Of a stretch of DNA of 64,000 nt, positions 32,829 to 43,245 are shown one piece after another. The number at the start of each line of letters is the position of its first letter. Position 1 is the stretch's first letter. The DNA lies in contig JANTQE010000015.1 in assembly GCA_032988195.1 (NCBI GenBank), positions 186,001 through 250,000 on the forward strand, in the 5' to 3' direction. The stretch comes from Arachnomyces sp. PD_36 (Eukaryota; Ascomycota; Eurotiomycetes; Onygenales; Arachnomycetaceae). The notes under the pieces are model-generated. The model saw nothing but the letters and a program-made list of their open reading frames with translations. It had not been told where the DNA came from and did no database searches. The translations under genes were made by a program, and so were the position numbers.

Positions 32829-35800
32829 ATGAAGCGGCAAGAGCAACAGGATGGATCCTCCATCGATCGCGTTTCGATATCGGCTCCACTACCGGGCTTC
32901 TCGTCATGATTTTATGACTACCAGGGTGTCATTCTTCAACCCTCCTTTGTTACCCCCCTTCCCGTTTCTACGCTAGTTCTTATAAACTGTCATTCGATCA
33001 ATTAGCCCGAGTACGGAGGGTACATCGACACTGGTTATGGATTTCCTTTCTTTCTTTTAAATCTCTCTAGGGCTCTATAGGGCACATTATGAGGGACGTA
33101 TGAATAGCAAATGGGCAGAAGACACAGCCAATTCTCTCATTTCTTCTTTTTCTCCGCTTCAGAAAGTACTTTTCTTTTTAAAGGTTCTATATTTCTCTTC
33201 GTCTACTCCGTCACAACTTAATAGTTTCTTTTTTGTCAAATGACCGTTTGAGCACGAAAAGCAAATTCATTGACTTATGGAGAGCGATTCTTCTGGCTTT
33301 ATACTATCTTGCTCTACTTCTGGTTTCACTGCCGTGGGAAAAAGGAAAGAAAAAAAGGTTTCTCCCTCTACCTTATTTTTAACCTTACTTTTAAGCTTAG
33401 AGCCGCCGCGTCACCTTATATTTCTTATGTCAACGTCACCTTTCTCCCATTCTTCCCCTTCAACCCAATTCCAAACCTCCAATTTCAAAAGGAATAATGT
33501 GTGTGCGTGAGTGTCGGAATCATGATGAAGACTAGCAAAAGCACGCACAGGGATGAATCTGCTTATCATTCACTATACTGCGTTTATACTCGAGCCAACA
33601 ACACGAAACCTGCAACACATTCTCCCATGATCCCTATCCTTGCTCAATTGATTCGTTTTCCTACTTCGCTTTCTGTCGAAATCCCCTTGCATCTCCTTTT
33701 GATCTCTTGCCGTCAGTCACTCGAACACTTTCCCTCCGCCACATCACATCTCTCTGCAGACTGCAGGTCAGTAATATGCAGACGCTGCCGCAGCCACAAA
33801 TGATGTGATGTAAAGAACTTCGATGTTGGGGTTACTTTTATTTCAACTCCCGAATAATAACGAGGATGGTAGCCTTGCATTAGTGGTTTCCGCTCTTCTT
33901 TCCGAGAGAGCACATCTCTCCGATTCTGAAGACGGGAAGGGGCCCCTGAGGAGTTATGTGATTTTACCTACCTTTTAGATGCTGCGGTGTATCGATAAGA
34001 TCAGACTGGAGATATGCATCTCTCTCTTGTCTCAGAGCCGATCTCCCCGATCTCCCCTAGAGCGGTCAATATGCCAATGTACCCGCCTGATATGCGTGCT
34101 TTGTTTCAGGCATTTTTCCATCAGGAACCATCCAGATAATCGATTCAACCCGATCTCGCACACATTGCAGCGAACATCAATGGCAGAGCCTCCTGATCGA
34201 CCTGTTCTTAACCGGATTGCTCCTGCCCCTGCTTTGTCACCTCGCAGAAGTGCCTATTCTTGCCTAGCGAGAAGTTGCTCCAATCGACGAAGTGGAAAAC
34301 AGTTCTGGACGCCTATTTGAATGAGGCTCAACTGTCCACTCGTCTGCAGCCGTTTTCGGAGGTGATGGTATGAGATATTTAGTCATTGAATATCAAATCC
34401 TCTTCCATATTGCGAATATTCCTGGACTCGTGGGCATGTCGGCCACATCTCAGTTTGTTCGGCCTAGATCTTCCGCGGCCAGATAGCTGTTAAACACGCG
34501 CTGCCTAGATTCGTCTCCCAACTGCGTGACTGCAACACTGCAATTTGGCACTTTCAAGCTTCACATAGGGCATAGATATTCAGCGTGCAATGTGCTTCGA
34601 CTTATCGTATCAACTATGATAAACAAGTGCTGGCTTAGGTCTCCTAATTGCTCGAATATCTTCACTTTAAATGCCCCTGGGTGTTCTATATATCATGATA
34701 AAACACTCCCTTTGACAGAATATTACCCAGCTTTTATATAATAATTTGTAATGTCTTACATAGCTCTTGTTGATGGACGTAATTGCCCTCATCTTCGAAG
34801 ATGGAGCTCGGGGATCTTAGAGGACCACAGCCAGTCACAAAATTTAGTGCTAACATTATTGACTCACCGATCCCCCCCGAGCGAGCTGCTCTATAGAACA
34901 CCTGCGCCTTATCAAATTGCCTATCAAGTCCTCTACTGAACGACCTACCGAACCCTTTAAGGAACTCCCATCCTCACGTCTTTCAAACCCGCCCCTCTTA
35001 AACGCCCTTCCAATCAAACCCTTATTTAATACCCTAGGATCCCTACTCGAGAAGAGAGTGGCAAGACTAGCTAGGGGTAAATTTGACGACTATCTCGGAT
35101 ATCTGAGAGTCATTGTTTTTGATCATTGATGAGCATTAACCAATTTGATCCAACGCGATTAATTATATATCCTGTAGATCATTTGATTAATCAACTTCTA
35201 TGCACATAAAAAGGACAAAACCATCTTCGGTCACATCTTTCACCTCACCCCTCAGAATCTGTTGGAACATACACCTGTCAGCGTATAAGCTCTGAGCATA
35301 ATAAAGTGGTCAGTCCTTTGTGCTTGAGAATCTCAAACATAAAAAAGAAAATAACAGATTCATTTGACTAGTCCTCTTTTAGCTTAGTTGAACCGAAGTT
35401 GAACTTCATGCTGGACCTCTCTCTTGCTAAACCTCGCACTGCGTTCATGTTTATCAACAACAGGAAACCCGCAACATACGCACCCTCTCTATCCTTGTTG
35501 AATTGAATTATTTCTCTACTTATTCTTCGGTCTAAATTTCGTCACCTGGATCATCTTATCTCTTCCGCACAGTCGGTTACCCGTCAAGTGGACAGTTAAC
35601 GGCAGGGTTCTGTCCATTTCCATGGATCCATAACAGCGTCTTGGTCCACAATTTGCCCTTAGTTTTTTTTTCCTTCCGTTCTTTCGCGCTTGCCAACATA
35701 TCACGGTATATAGCCGTCTGTGGGCTTGATTTGTTGAATCAAACGCTGTCAACAGCGGAGTTTCCCTATGGCGGCATTAAGCATCATCTCTCCACAGAGT

Positions 35801-36693
35801 GCAGATGAAGGATATCCAGCCTCAGCCGCAAATAATGTGATCCATGGAACTGTGCGGGTGGTTTCATTTTTAGTGCGTTTCTGAATAACGGTGATTGCCT
35901 TCATTCTTCTTTCTGGAGAGGAAGACACCACGCCACTTTGAGGCCAGAGGAGTTTCCTTTGCCATGAATTCCTTCTTATTAATTACTTTCATTTTCTGCC
36001 TGGGGATACCAGAAAGGTAAACGAACGTTTGCGCTATAATGGGGTCCGGTGTATCTTCCATTACGTCCTTTAGGGCTATGAAAGGGTTCATCCTTCCTCA
36101 AATTATACTCTATTTCAATCATCTTGCCATTCCAGGATACGCATCCGGAAGAATACCAAGGCCGCGAAATGAAAAAATGAAATCAGCTGCATTGGGTATG
36201 AATGCCTATCTGCCGTATGCCGTTGAAACCGTTTGAGAGCTTCTCTGCCGTTTTGGGCTTAGGCGAAAGAAATACGTGGAAGGAAGCCCGATAGATCCCA
36301 CTATGTTCTTCGCGGCCACAATCAAAATAATTCTCATCGAACTACCCGCTGGATAGTCATATATTTGGGGGAACTGCCGCACTGTTGCAGCAGCGATGAA
36401 AAAAGCCGTTGCTTCCGTTTCTCAACACGTTTCCATCATTGGATCTCACCGCTTTCCGCCTTCCAGCCCCTTGGAAGTTGTTGACAAATCGATGTTATAG
36501 TACTATGAGCAGCTCGTGCACACTTCCGATAGGGCAGCGTTATAAGGAAACCAAAAGCTATTCACCAATCCGGCGGTGAAGAATGTATCTGGAGTAAGGC
36601 CTCTTAGGCTAATGTTATAAAGATAGGCAACTCTTCATTCTTAGAATGGGATGTTTAAGGACCGAATGAATCCGGAAATCAAGCATTTTCAAC
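32829..36693. other. AT-rich gene-poor tract, possible gene debris
   Basis: About 3.9 kb with no intact gene. 32829-33520 looks like FKBP12 3'UTR and T-rich spacer. 33979-34320 and 34917-35129 (plus), and 35749-36160 (minus), have short stretches with amino-acid patterns that look once-coding but are broken by stops and frame changes. No terminal repeats, transposase motif or target-site duplication could be seen. Elevated A+T around 34400-35500 would fit mutation-driven decay, but this is inference. Confidence 0.35.
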
Positions 36694-38455
36694 ATGCCTC
36701 GCCATATTCCCAAAGAGCGCCGCCGTCCTAGGCGTTCATCCAGAAAGCGCAGAAACAAAGAAGCTCATGAGGCGGTGGCATATAAAAGAACGGTTCACAA
36801 GCATCGAGAAACCACCAATCCTCACTTTGTTCGACAAGAACGTCAAAAACGCATAGGTATACCAACCTGCTCGATAGAGAACAAGGAACGTGTGCAGCCG
36901 ATACCCATGGACAGACAAGAAAATCCGGATGGTTATATCTTCCCGAGCGATCCACATACGCTGAGAAACATCGATGTCCAAGCCCTAGAGTGCTTGGATA
37001 TCGGGTTTCAGCCAGCGCCAGGTATTGCTCCAGTTCTGACATTCGCGATTGAGGGCTCTCACCCTATTGCCAAGCGCTGGAGCCAAGTAAGCGATAGAGT
37101 GGTAGAGTTACTGGACGGGGCGGGGATAACATGGGTGGCCATCGAATGTTTCAGAAGACGACAGCAAATCAGACAAACGTACGAGGATGCAACGATTGCA
37201 ATCACAGTGAAAGACCTGCCATCAAACACCGACAGCCTTCAGGCTATCCTTTGTGAAATTCACAATCTGTCGGGTGCGAATACCCCCCCCTGAATTTTAT
37301 GTTGATCTCGAATGCTAATGTATGATGAAAGGAGGGTTATTCGTTGAAATCCGCCCTGGTAAAATTTGGCCGTACGCTTCCAGCGCTCCCATCCCGATGC
37401 CATATTCACTGCAGACTCCTATGGGGGGTTCTGTGGGGACTAATGAACGGCCCGATTGTTATGGTACAATTGGCGGGTTCGTAGAACTGTTCAAGGGAGA
37501 CGATGTTAAAATGTGCTGTCTAACTAGCGATCATGTTGTCAACCCTCAACCAGGGACGGAATTGGGAGACGATTCAGGTATAGTCTTCCGACAACCCTTG
37601 TCAACGGATAATAGATGCTGATGCCATGAGGAGTAGTCCGAATATTCCATCCAAGTTCTCAGGACCACGGGCTTAGCATTTCCAGAATTCGTCAGCGTAT
37701 TCTACTGCTAAACGAAGGGCTCGAAGAGGCAAGGGAGGATGTCGATGAATTCGGCGAAGCAGATGAGACAACGATTCGCAACATATCTTCGGATATCAAG
37801 GACGCGCAAATTGAGCTCAACGACGTAGAAAATCTCGATAGGTATATCGGGACATTGTTTGCCTGTTCCGGCAGTTCGGTTCTGTGTCAGGACCGCAGAA
37901 GTGATTGGGCTGTGATAGAGTTGGAGTCTGGCAGCGAGGGACACAATTCAGTCAGTACCTTCGCGATGACATGCTTGAGTCTCCAGCTAACATTCATCAT
38001 GGCAGTACGTATCCTCCAGTGGTAAAACAAAAACCCTTCAGGCTTTCCGCGCTCCCTCAAAGGGTTGTGAAGTGTCAAAATTTGGGAGAACGACGGGGAT
38101 GACTGATGGTGTTATCAATGGGGTGCAAAGTCTCCTCCACAAAGTTCACAAACACCAACCTTTTCGCACGAACGAGTGGACTGTCGTCCCCGAGCACATT
38201 CGTCCCTATCAACCGTTCGTCCGCGGGGGTGGCAACGGCCTCCGCTCCGACCCACTGTTCGCCCAAGGGGGTGACTCCGGCTCGTTCGTGACACACAGAG
38301 CTCACCCGGAGGTTATTGGGATGGTCTTGTGCGGGACAGATTCTTACGGATCCGCATTTGTGTCCCCCATAAAGCAGGTGGCAAAGCAAATCCTAGCCAA
38401 AACCTCATTCCACGTGCGTTTGCGAGATGGACCACACATCTGTTGTGATCCATAG
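36694..38455 (+). CDS. Trypsin-fold (PA clan) serine protease-like protein
   Basis: Exons 36694-37273, 37332-37577, 37631-37950 and 38006-38455 give 531 residues; introns of 58, 53 and 55 bp (donors GTGCGA, GTATAG, GTCAGT) all keep phase and remove every in-frame stop. A very basic N-terminus (RRRPRRSSRKRRNK) suggests nuclear targeting or nucleic-acid contact; no signal peptide. The C-terminal half has a chymotrypsin-like order: CCLTSDHVV (His261), SDWAVIEL (Asp367), SKFGRTTGMTDGVINGV, and GGDSGSFV (Ser473), with VIGMVLCGTDSYGSAFVSPI after it. This is an apparently complete triad in an intracellular-type protein, a pattern seen in poorly characterised fungal families. Substrate is unknown. 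The third donor is the least certain junction. Confidence 0.72.
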
Positions 38456-40054
38456 GCGGAGTTGCAGCAGTGGAGGAGTTTACTGTGACTCTCCCAGATG
38501 CCTGAGGAGTCAAGTTGGAACGATATTTATCTGTATTGGGGGTGGAGGGGTATAGACCGTGGTGTATTTCTAAAATATTGTCATAGATTGTTTTTGTTTT
38601 CTCTTTCCTATTTGCTCTCTTTCTCATTCCTTTTTGTTGTATGTTCGTAGACAGCATTTTCCTGAGAAGTCAGTCCTTTAGTATTGTCATAATTTGGATA
38701 TGTGAAAATGAAATAATTGGAGATCTCAAGCCTATCAGATAGAATTTTTTCTGTTGTGTGGCTTGCATCCACGTTAGTTGATGCGAGCAATTCACTCAGT
38801 GATCATGGCAGGCATCTGATCTTCTCATAATCGTGGGGGAGCCATTCTTTCCTTCCATCCACATTGCCGAATTGTACGCCGGTCCTGGTGTGTCGTCTCA
38901 TTGACACGGGTGTCGTCTAACGGGGGTTGGAGTTTCCCCAGGAACTGAGAAGATGGTGATCCAAGGGCTTCGCCTGCATGAAAGGACATGGGATTGAACC
39001 GCTTGACAAACAGCCCGAGGAGAGTTGGGCGGTTATATTCATTTAATCGACTCTCACCGAAGAGGACGTTGACAAGAGCCAGTGTTGGGTTTCGGGGCTT
39101 CTGCAGCCAAGGTGATCGATCGCCTGGTGGCGGCGGTGTGGCGGTCGAATCCATGAGTTATTCGAACACTCTTCTCTGCAGTCGTTGAAACGTCATGGCC
39201 AGCCTCTATGTTGTGTCATTTCCTAACATAGTTAAGCGATAGAAACTTCCATCCTCACTGAAGAATTCCGGCGGCAGCAAGGTGGAACGAGCCTAAAATC
39301 AAAGAATGTGGAGAAAACAGTGGAGATGTTTGTGGGGAGAAACGAGGCAGTTGGTCGAAAGAAGGTTCATTCAGGAACATGAAATAGATTGCCGGTTTCA
39401 AGTTTCAGGGGTCGGTTCTGCCGGTTAATAGGCCTTTGCTCAATTACCCAAGAATATTGCGGTCTTGACTTCCCCAGGTAATTTGTTCGCACTCGCGGAG
39501 GGATGGCGACATGCTAATTGAGGATCTCCTAGATTATGAGATGCTGAAGAGAAAGGCCGACCGGCTTGATGAAGAAGCGAGAGGAACCGATGGGCCGATA
39601 TGTGAGACTGTTTCACGCCGTCCACAACCCGCTTTTTGAGACGCAGCCCGGGACGCCACAGGAACAAAAGGGGAGGATCGGCATTGAACCCCGTATCGGC
39701 AACTGAGCGATTGTTCTCTGTGCAGCAGCATCCGTGACCGAAAAGGCAAAAACCCGGCCTGTTTTAGCGGCACCTGTTCTCCAGGTGGCTCGTTCCCTTG
39801 CGGTGCTCCCCGCAAAATAAACTACTCGGGTCTGGGGAGCTCATGCTGAAACAGCTTAAACAAACATCCAGAGCGCTATCCGGTTGTTTGAAGTGGAAAT
39901 TTTATCCGCGAATAGAAGAGATCACGGAGGAGTCGTGTGAAGGCTATATAAACACGGCCACCACCTGCCTCAGTTTCCTCTTTCTTACTTCACATCTTTG
40001 TCGAACACTTAGCCACTTGCTTTTCACCCGTCCTTGTGAGAAGAAACCGCTACC
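38456..40054. other. Intergenic and GH62 promoter region
   Basis: A minus-strand open frame at 39154-38825 (109 codons) has fairly regular amino-acid composition but no recognised family; I do not call it. The right end holds the GH62 promoter: TATATAAA at 39945-39952, GTGGGG (39332-39337) and CTGGGG (39832-39837) that match the CreA consensus SYGGRG, and a GGCTAAG on the minus strand at 40008-40014 that matches the XlnR-type GGCTAA core. Confidence 0.45.
39945..39952 (+). promoter_or_regulatory. TATA box of the GH62 gene
   Basis: TATATAAA, 103 bp before the ATG at 40055 counted from the end of the box. Position is typical for a strongly regulated fungal secreted-enzyme gene. Confidence 0.65.
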
Positions 40055-41032
40055 ATGCCTCAAATTAACAAGGCCAGCCTCACTGGCGCTGCGTTGCTTG
40101 CGGCAGTGCCAGCAGCCCTCGCTCAGTGCTCCCTTCCAACTACCTACAGCTGGACCTCCTCCGAGCCGCTAGCTGAACCCGCGGAGGGATGGGTTTCACT
40201 CAAGGATTTCACCGCCACCACGTACGATGGCCAGTATCTCGTGTATGCGTCGAACCACGACACAGGAACGACCTACGGCTCGATGAACTTTGGTCTCTTC
40301 AACAACTGGACCGACATGGCCACCGCGAGCCAGAACGCCATGGACGAGGCCACTGTTGCCCCCACACTCTTCCTCTTCGCTCCCACAGAGGAGTGGATTC
40401 TCGCCTACCAATGGGGCCCGACTGCGTTCTCCTTCAAGACCTCCAGCGATCCCACCGATCCCAACGGTTGGGGAGAGGCTCAGGCGCTCTTCTCGGGCCA
40501 GATTGAGTCTGGCACCGGCGCCATCGATCAGACCGTCATCGGTGATGACGTCAACATGTACCTCTTCTTCGCCGGAGACAACGGCATGATCTACCGCGCC
40601 AGCATGCCCATCGAAAACTTCCCAGGCGATTTCGGCACTGAGTACGAAACCATCATGACCGACTCTTCCAACAACCTCTTCGAGGCTGTCCAGGTCTACA
40701 CCCTCTCCAGCGGTGGATACCTCATGATCGTCGAGGCCATCGGATCCGGCGGACGCTTCTTCCGCTCCTTCACCGCCGACAGCCTCGATGGCGAGTGGAC
40801 CCCAAACGCAGACACCGAGGACAACCCGTTCGCCGGCAAGGCCAACAGCGGCGCCACCTGGACCAACGACATCAGTCACGGAGATTTGGTCCGCCAGAAC
40901 CCCGACCAGACCTTCACCGTCGACCCCTGCAGCCTTGAGTTGCTCTACCAAGGATGGGACCCCAACGCGGACTTCGGTGGTGACTACGGTCTTCAGCCTT
41001 ACCGCCCCGGTCTTCTTACGCTAAATGTTTAA
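40055..41032 (+). CDS. Secreted alpha-L-arabinofuranosidase (GH62)
   Basis: Single exon, 325 residues. Signal peptide MPQINKASLTGAALLAAVPAA, cleaved near LAQC, then a single five-bladed GH62 domain with no carbohydrate-binding module. Family motifs are YSWTSSEPLAEP, GWVSLKDFT, YLVYASNHD, GSMNFGLF, APTLFLFAP, WILAYQWG, IDQTVIGDD, MYLFFAGDNG, IYRASMPI, NLFEAVQVY, MIVEAIG, GRFFRSFTA and ISHGDLVR. The acidic residues of KDFT, IDQTVIGDD and FEA fall where the family places its catalytic and positioning residues. The enzyme releases arabinose from arabinoxylan and arabinan. GC-rich third positions suggest high expression. CreA- and XlnR-like sites upstream fit carbon-regulated hemicellulase expression. 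Length matches fungal single-domain GH62 enzymes. Confidence 0.95.
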   Translation: MPQINKASLTGAALLAAVPAALAQCSLPTTYSWTSSEPLAEPAEGWVSLKDFTATTYDGQYLVYASNHDTGTTYGSMNFGLFNNWTDMATASQNAMDEATVAPTLFLFAPTEEWILAYQWGPTAFSFKTSSDPTDPNGWGEAQALFSGQIESGTGAIDQTVIGDDVNMYLFFAGDNGMIYRASMPIENFPGDFGTEYETIMTDSSNNLFEAVQVYTLSSGGYLMIVEAIGSGGRFFRSFTADSLDGEWTPNADTEDNPFAGKANSGATWTNDISHGDLVRQNPDQTFTVDPCSLELLYQGWDPNADFGGDYGLQPYRPGLLTLNV

Positions 41033-41543
41033 GGGGGGGTAGCTGGCTCTTTTGTTCTTCTCTATCCTCGCTAGACGCGATGGATACCGAAGCGAGTAAA
41101 TATCATTGAAATTCAATGTTCATCTTGTACATATTTATCTCTAAATCAAATTTTCACCTGAGAATAAGGGCTATCAGTTTTTTCCAAGAATTACTATCGT
41201 TTCACCATTGGAAAGAGAAATGAGATATGAGCAAGAGCGACGACCTGGGTACCTAGGTAGGGACTATTGTCAGGTGACCGTAGCATTTTAATCGGTGCCC
41301 TTCATTTCTCTTCTTTCTTTCACGTCCTTCAACTTCTTCAACCCTGTTCGATCCACCCTGCTAGAAAGGGCGATTGAACCTCAACCGATTTCACGCGCCT
41401 AGGGGCAGCGGAGGCAGGCACTTTGAGGTCTCCTGCTTGGATAACGGGCCTGATACCTACCTATGTAGCCTCGGGCTGACACATAAAACACAGCGCTCAT
41501 ATCACCAGGGTATCCTTGGAGACAAGCAGAATACGCCATCACT

Positions 41544-41927
41544 TTGCATTCTTCAGAATTGACAGAAGTGAGATTGCCAGTATCCACTCGACAGAAACCG
41601 ATATCTCGTCGTCAAGTTGACTACTTGGCGAAGGGTGTTCTGGATCGAGATCATAATCTTCTATATGAGGATGGTAAACTTTCGAGTGAGGCTGTGAGAC
41701 AATATCAAATTCATCTCATCCCTTTCGACTTCGAGATGCTAAAGGATGAAGGGATTAACCTGAGTCTGAATCTGTCTGTTCTCTTCCACCCATTGCCTCT
41801 TTCAACACTTCAAAAGCATGCCATAGATTCAGAAGGCTTTGCGGACGCGGAGAATGAGGCTGAACGAATGGACTTTCGCGAGTATGACTCTCTTCGTGAT
41901 AGTGAGGAGCGTACTCGACGTGCGTGA
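41544..41927 (+). CDS. Hypothetical protein, possible gene fragment
   Basis: Open frame of 127 codons. From about residue 22 the translation is regular, hydrophilic and acidic in its second half, with no low complexity (for example YLAKGVLDRDHNLLYEDG and YQIHLIPFDFEMLKDEG), which looks more coding-like than neighbouring frames. No domain, signal peptide or family is recognised. The true 5' end may lie elsewhere, since residues 1-20 are less convincing and a GT...AG junction before residue 20 is possible. It could be a small gene, or the surviving exon of a broken one. Confidence 0.3.
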   Translation: MHSSELTEVRLPVSTRQKPISRRQVDYLAKGVLDRDHNLLYEDGKLSSEAVRQYQIHLIPFDFEMLKDEGINLSLNLSVLFHPLPLSTLQKHAIDSEGFADAENEAERMDFREYDSLRDSEERTRRA

Positions 41928-42781
41928 GATGCCGAAAGCTGTGTCAGGGAAGTCCACCATTTTCTCTCAGGCTAGGCTACCAACCTTCCAAGGTCTGGAG
42001 TAAACGACACTCTTGACTTATGCCAGTCTTCCTCGCCCCGAACCATACCTTTCATTTTCCCGTCTGAATATCTGTTAACGAGCAGAGTCTTATGAACTGA
42101 AACCTACATCGTAGATCGAGTCGAGGTAGAGACCGAGTTAGAGATTTCACGAAGCGTGTAACAGCCATGCTCCTCTTCGAGCCTCATATGGTGGTCCCTC
42201 AATCTCCCATTTGACGGAAATACCGTAGCTCTGCCTCCTCCCGAAGATAAGTCTCTTTCTTTCACAGAAAAGCAGAGCTTTTTAAACGACACCGCCCAGT
42301 TCCAAGTGAACTCGTATGTCGTGAGCGGCCCTACTATTGTTCCGGATCTACGAATCGTCGGTTTCTTGATACTTCAAACCTTTCGACGGGCAACAACCAC
42401 CAGAGAGACAAGAGAAAAAAGCCTCGTTTCTTTCAGAGATCCAGTGTTCAGTGTTCCCTTTTCGTTCTTCCCCTCAAACCATACGGGTTTGTGTCGAATC
42501 AAGTGATGGTAGTCTCCGCAGACGCAACATTGGGGTGATGATCACCTCGCGACCACGACCCTTCGCACAGATGTTCAGCTCGACAGGGTTCAGTCGCTGT
42601 GTGCTCTTTACCAATTTCGACACGTTTGCCAAGTGAGATACCTTTTTGGGTCAATTTTTGGTATATCAAGGTCGTATTCTGGGAGGAGAAAGCTGTGAAT
42701 TCAGAGATGTTCGCGTTGTCTCGTTCTCCTGCTCCATCCTTCGGTGACTGCTTCAAGTTGTTGACTTGACCCACGTATTCC

Positions 42782-42789
42782 TATATAAA
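42782..42789 (+). promoter_or_regulatory. TATA box of the small Cys-rich secreted protein gene
   Basis: TATATAAA ends 125 bp before the ATG at 42915. The spacing is like that of the GH62 and GH2 genes on either side. Confidence 0.55.
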
Positions 42790-42914
42790 GCTGTCAGTTT
42801 CGTACGTTGAATTGGATGTTCAATATTTTCTCCTTCAAACCCAACAGATACTTTTCTCGAACTCGCAACTCTTTCAGCCTTTCCAAAAAGCCAGACAGAT
42901 ACAACGCTGCCAAA

Positions 42915-43245
42915 ATGCACGCCAAATACCTTGCCCTCGGTTTTCTCTTTGCCATCACTCAGGTCCTACCTGGTATATCCCCTTGGTTTTCAGACTGCAT
43001 TACCTCTTGGTATCACTGCTAATGTATTTCCCCTAGTTGCCGCTGGTGAATGCAGTACCCCTAGCGCCCCAGGTAAACCAGCCTCTTTACTTCCGCCACT
43101 GCAAAGCAAATAAACCCGTAAAGGAGAGGCTCACGCAGATTTCTCGAGTATAGGATGTCGGACCTGTTCCGCTCCATGTGAGTGGAAGGGATGTCCTTTG
43201 GGTAATGCCTGCACAGGGCCCGACTGCGCATGTGTGCCCGTCTAG
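42915..43245 (+). CDS. Small secreted cysteine-rich protein (8 Cys)
   Basis: Exons 42915-42972, 43037-43072 and 43154-43245 give 61 residues. Both introns (64 and 81 bp) are phase 1 with GTATAT/GTAAAC donors and CCCTAG/TATAG acceptors. The first 22 residues (MHAKYLALGFLFAITQVLP, then VAA) form a clear signal peptide. The mature part of about 39 residues has eight cysteines at protein positions 25, 33, 36, 40, 45, 51, 56 and 58, spaced C-x7-C-x2-C-x3-C-x4-C-x5-C-x4-C-x-C, so up to four disulfides. Size and cysteine density fit small secreted effector-like or antimicrobial-type proteins, and the C-x2-C and C-x-C pairs are also metallothionein-like. No family is recognised. The unspliced frame stops after 35 codons, so it is invisible to a simple ORF scan. 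Confidence 0.7.

Larger units (their letters stand above)
41033..42914. other. Intergenic with one weak candidate frame
   Basis: Apart from the candidate at 41544-41927 nothing is supported. The right end is the promoter of the small Cys-rich gene, with TATATAAA at 42782-42789. The composition around 42300-42500 is unremarkable. Confidence 0.4.

Noticed and set aside
32829..36693. Possible transposon in the AT-rich tract
   Set aside because: No terminal inverted or long terminal repeats, target-site duplications, or transposase/reverse-transcriptase motifs were found by eye.
37283..37290. Apparent frameshift at a run of eight C's in the protease-like gene
   Set aside because: A normal phase-1 intron (37274-37331, GTGCGA donor, TGCTAATG branch, AAAG acceptor) covers the C run and restores the frame, so no frameshift is needed.
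38990..39001. GGGATTGAACC, a tRNA B-box-like sequence on the minus strand
   Set aside because: The flanking bases do not form a T-arm stem and no A-box or acceptor stem was found; similar matches near 39683 and 41374 fail the same test.
38825..39154. 109-codon minus-strand frame with fairly regular composition
   Set aside because: No family, no promoter and no splice partners were found; support is too weak to call a gene.
40196..40951. 251-codon minus-strand frame opposite the GH62 gene
   Set aside because: It is a shadow of the GC-rich sense gene; the sense product has a signal peptide and full family motifs.
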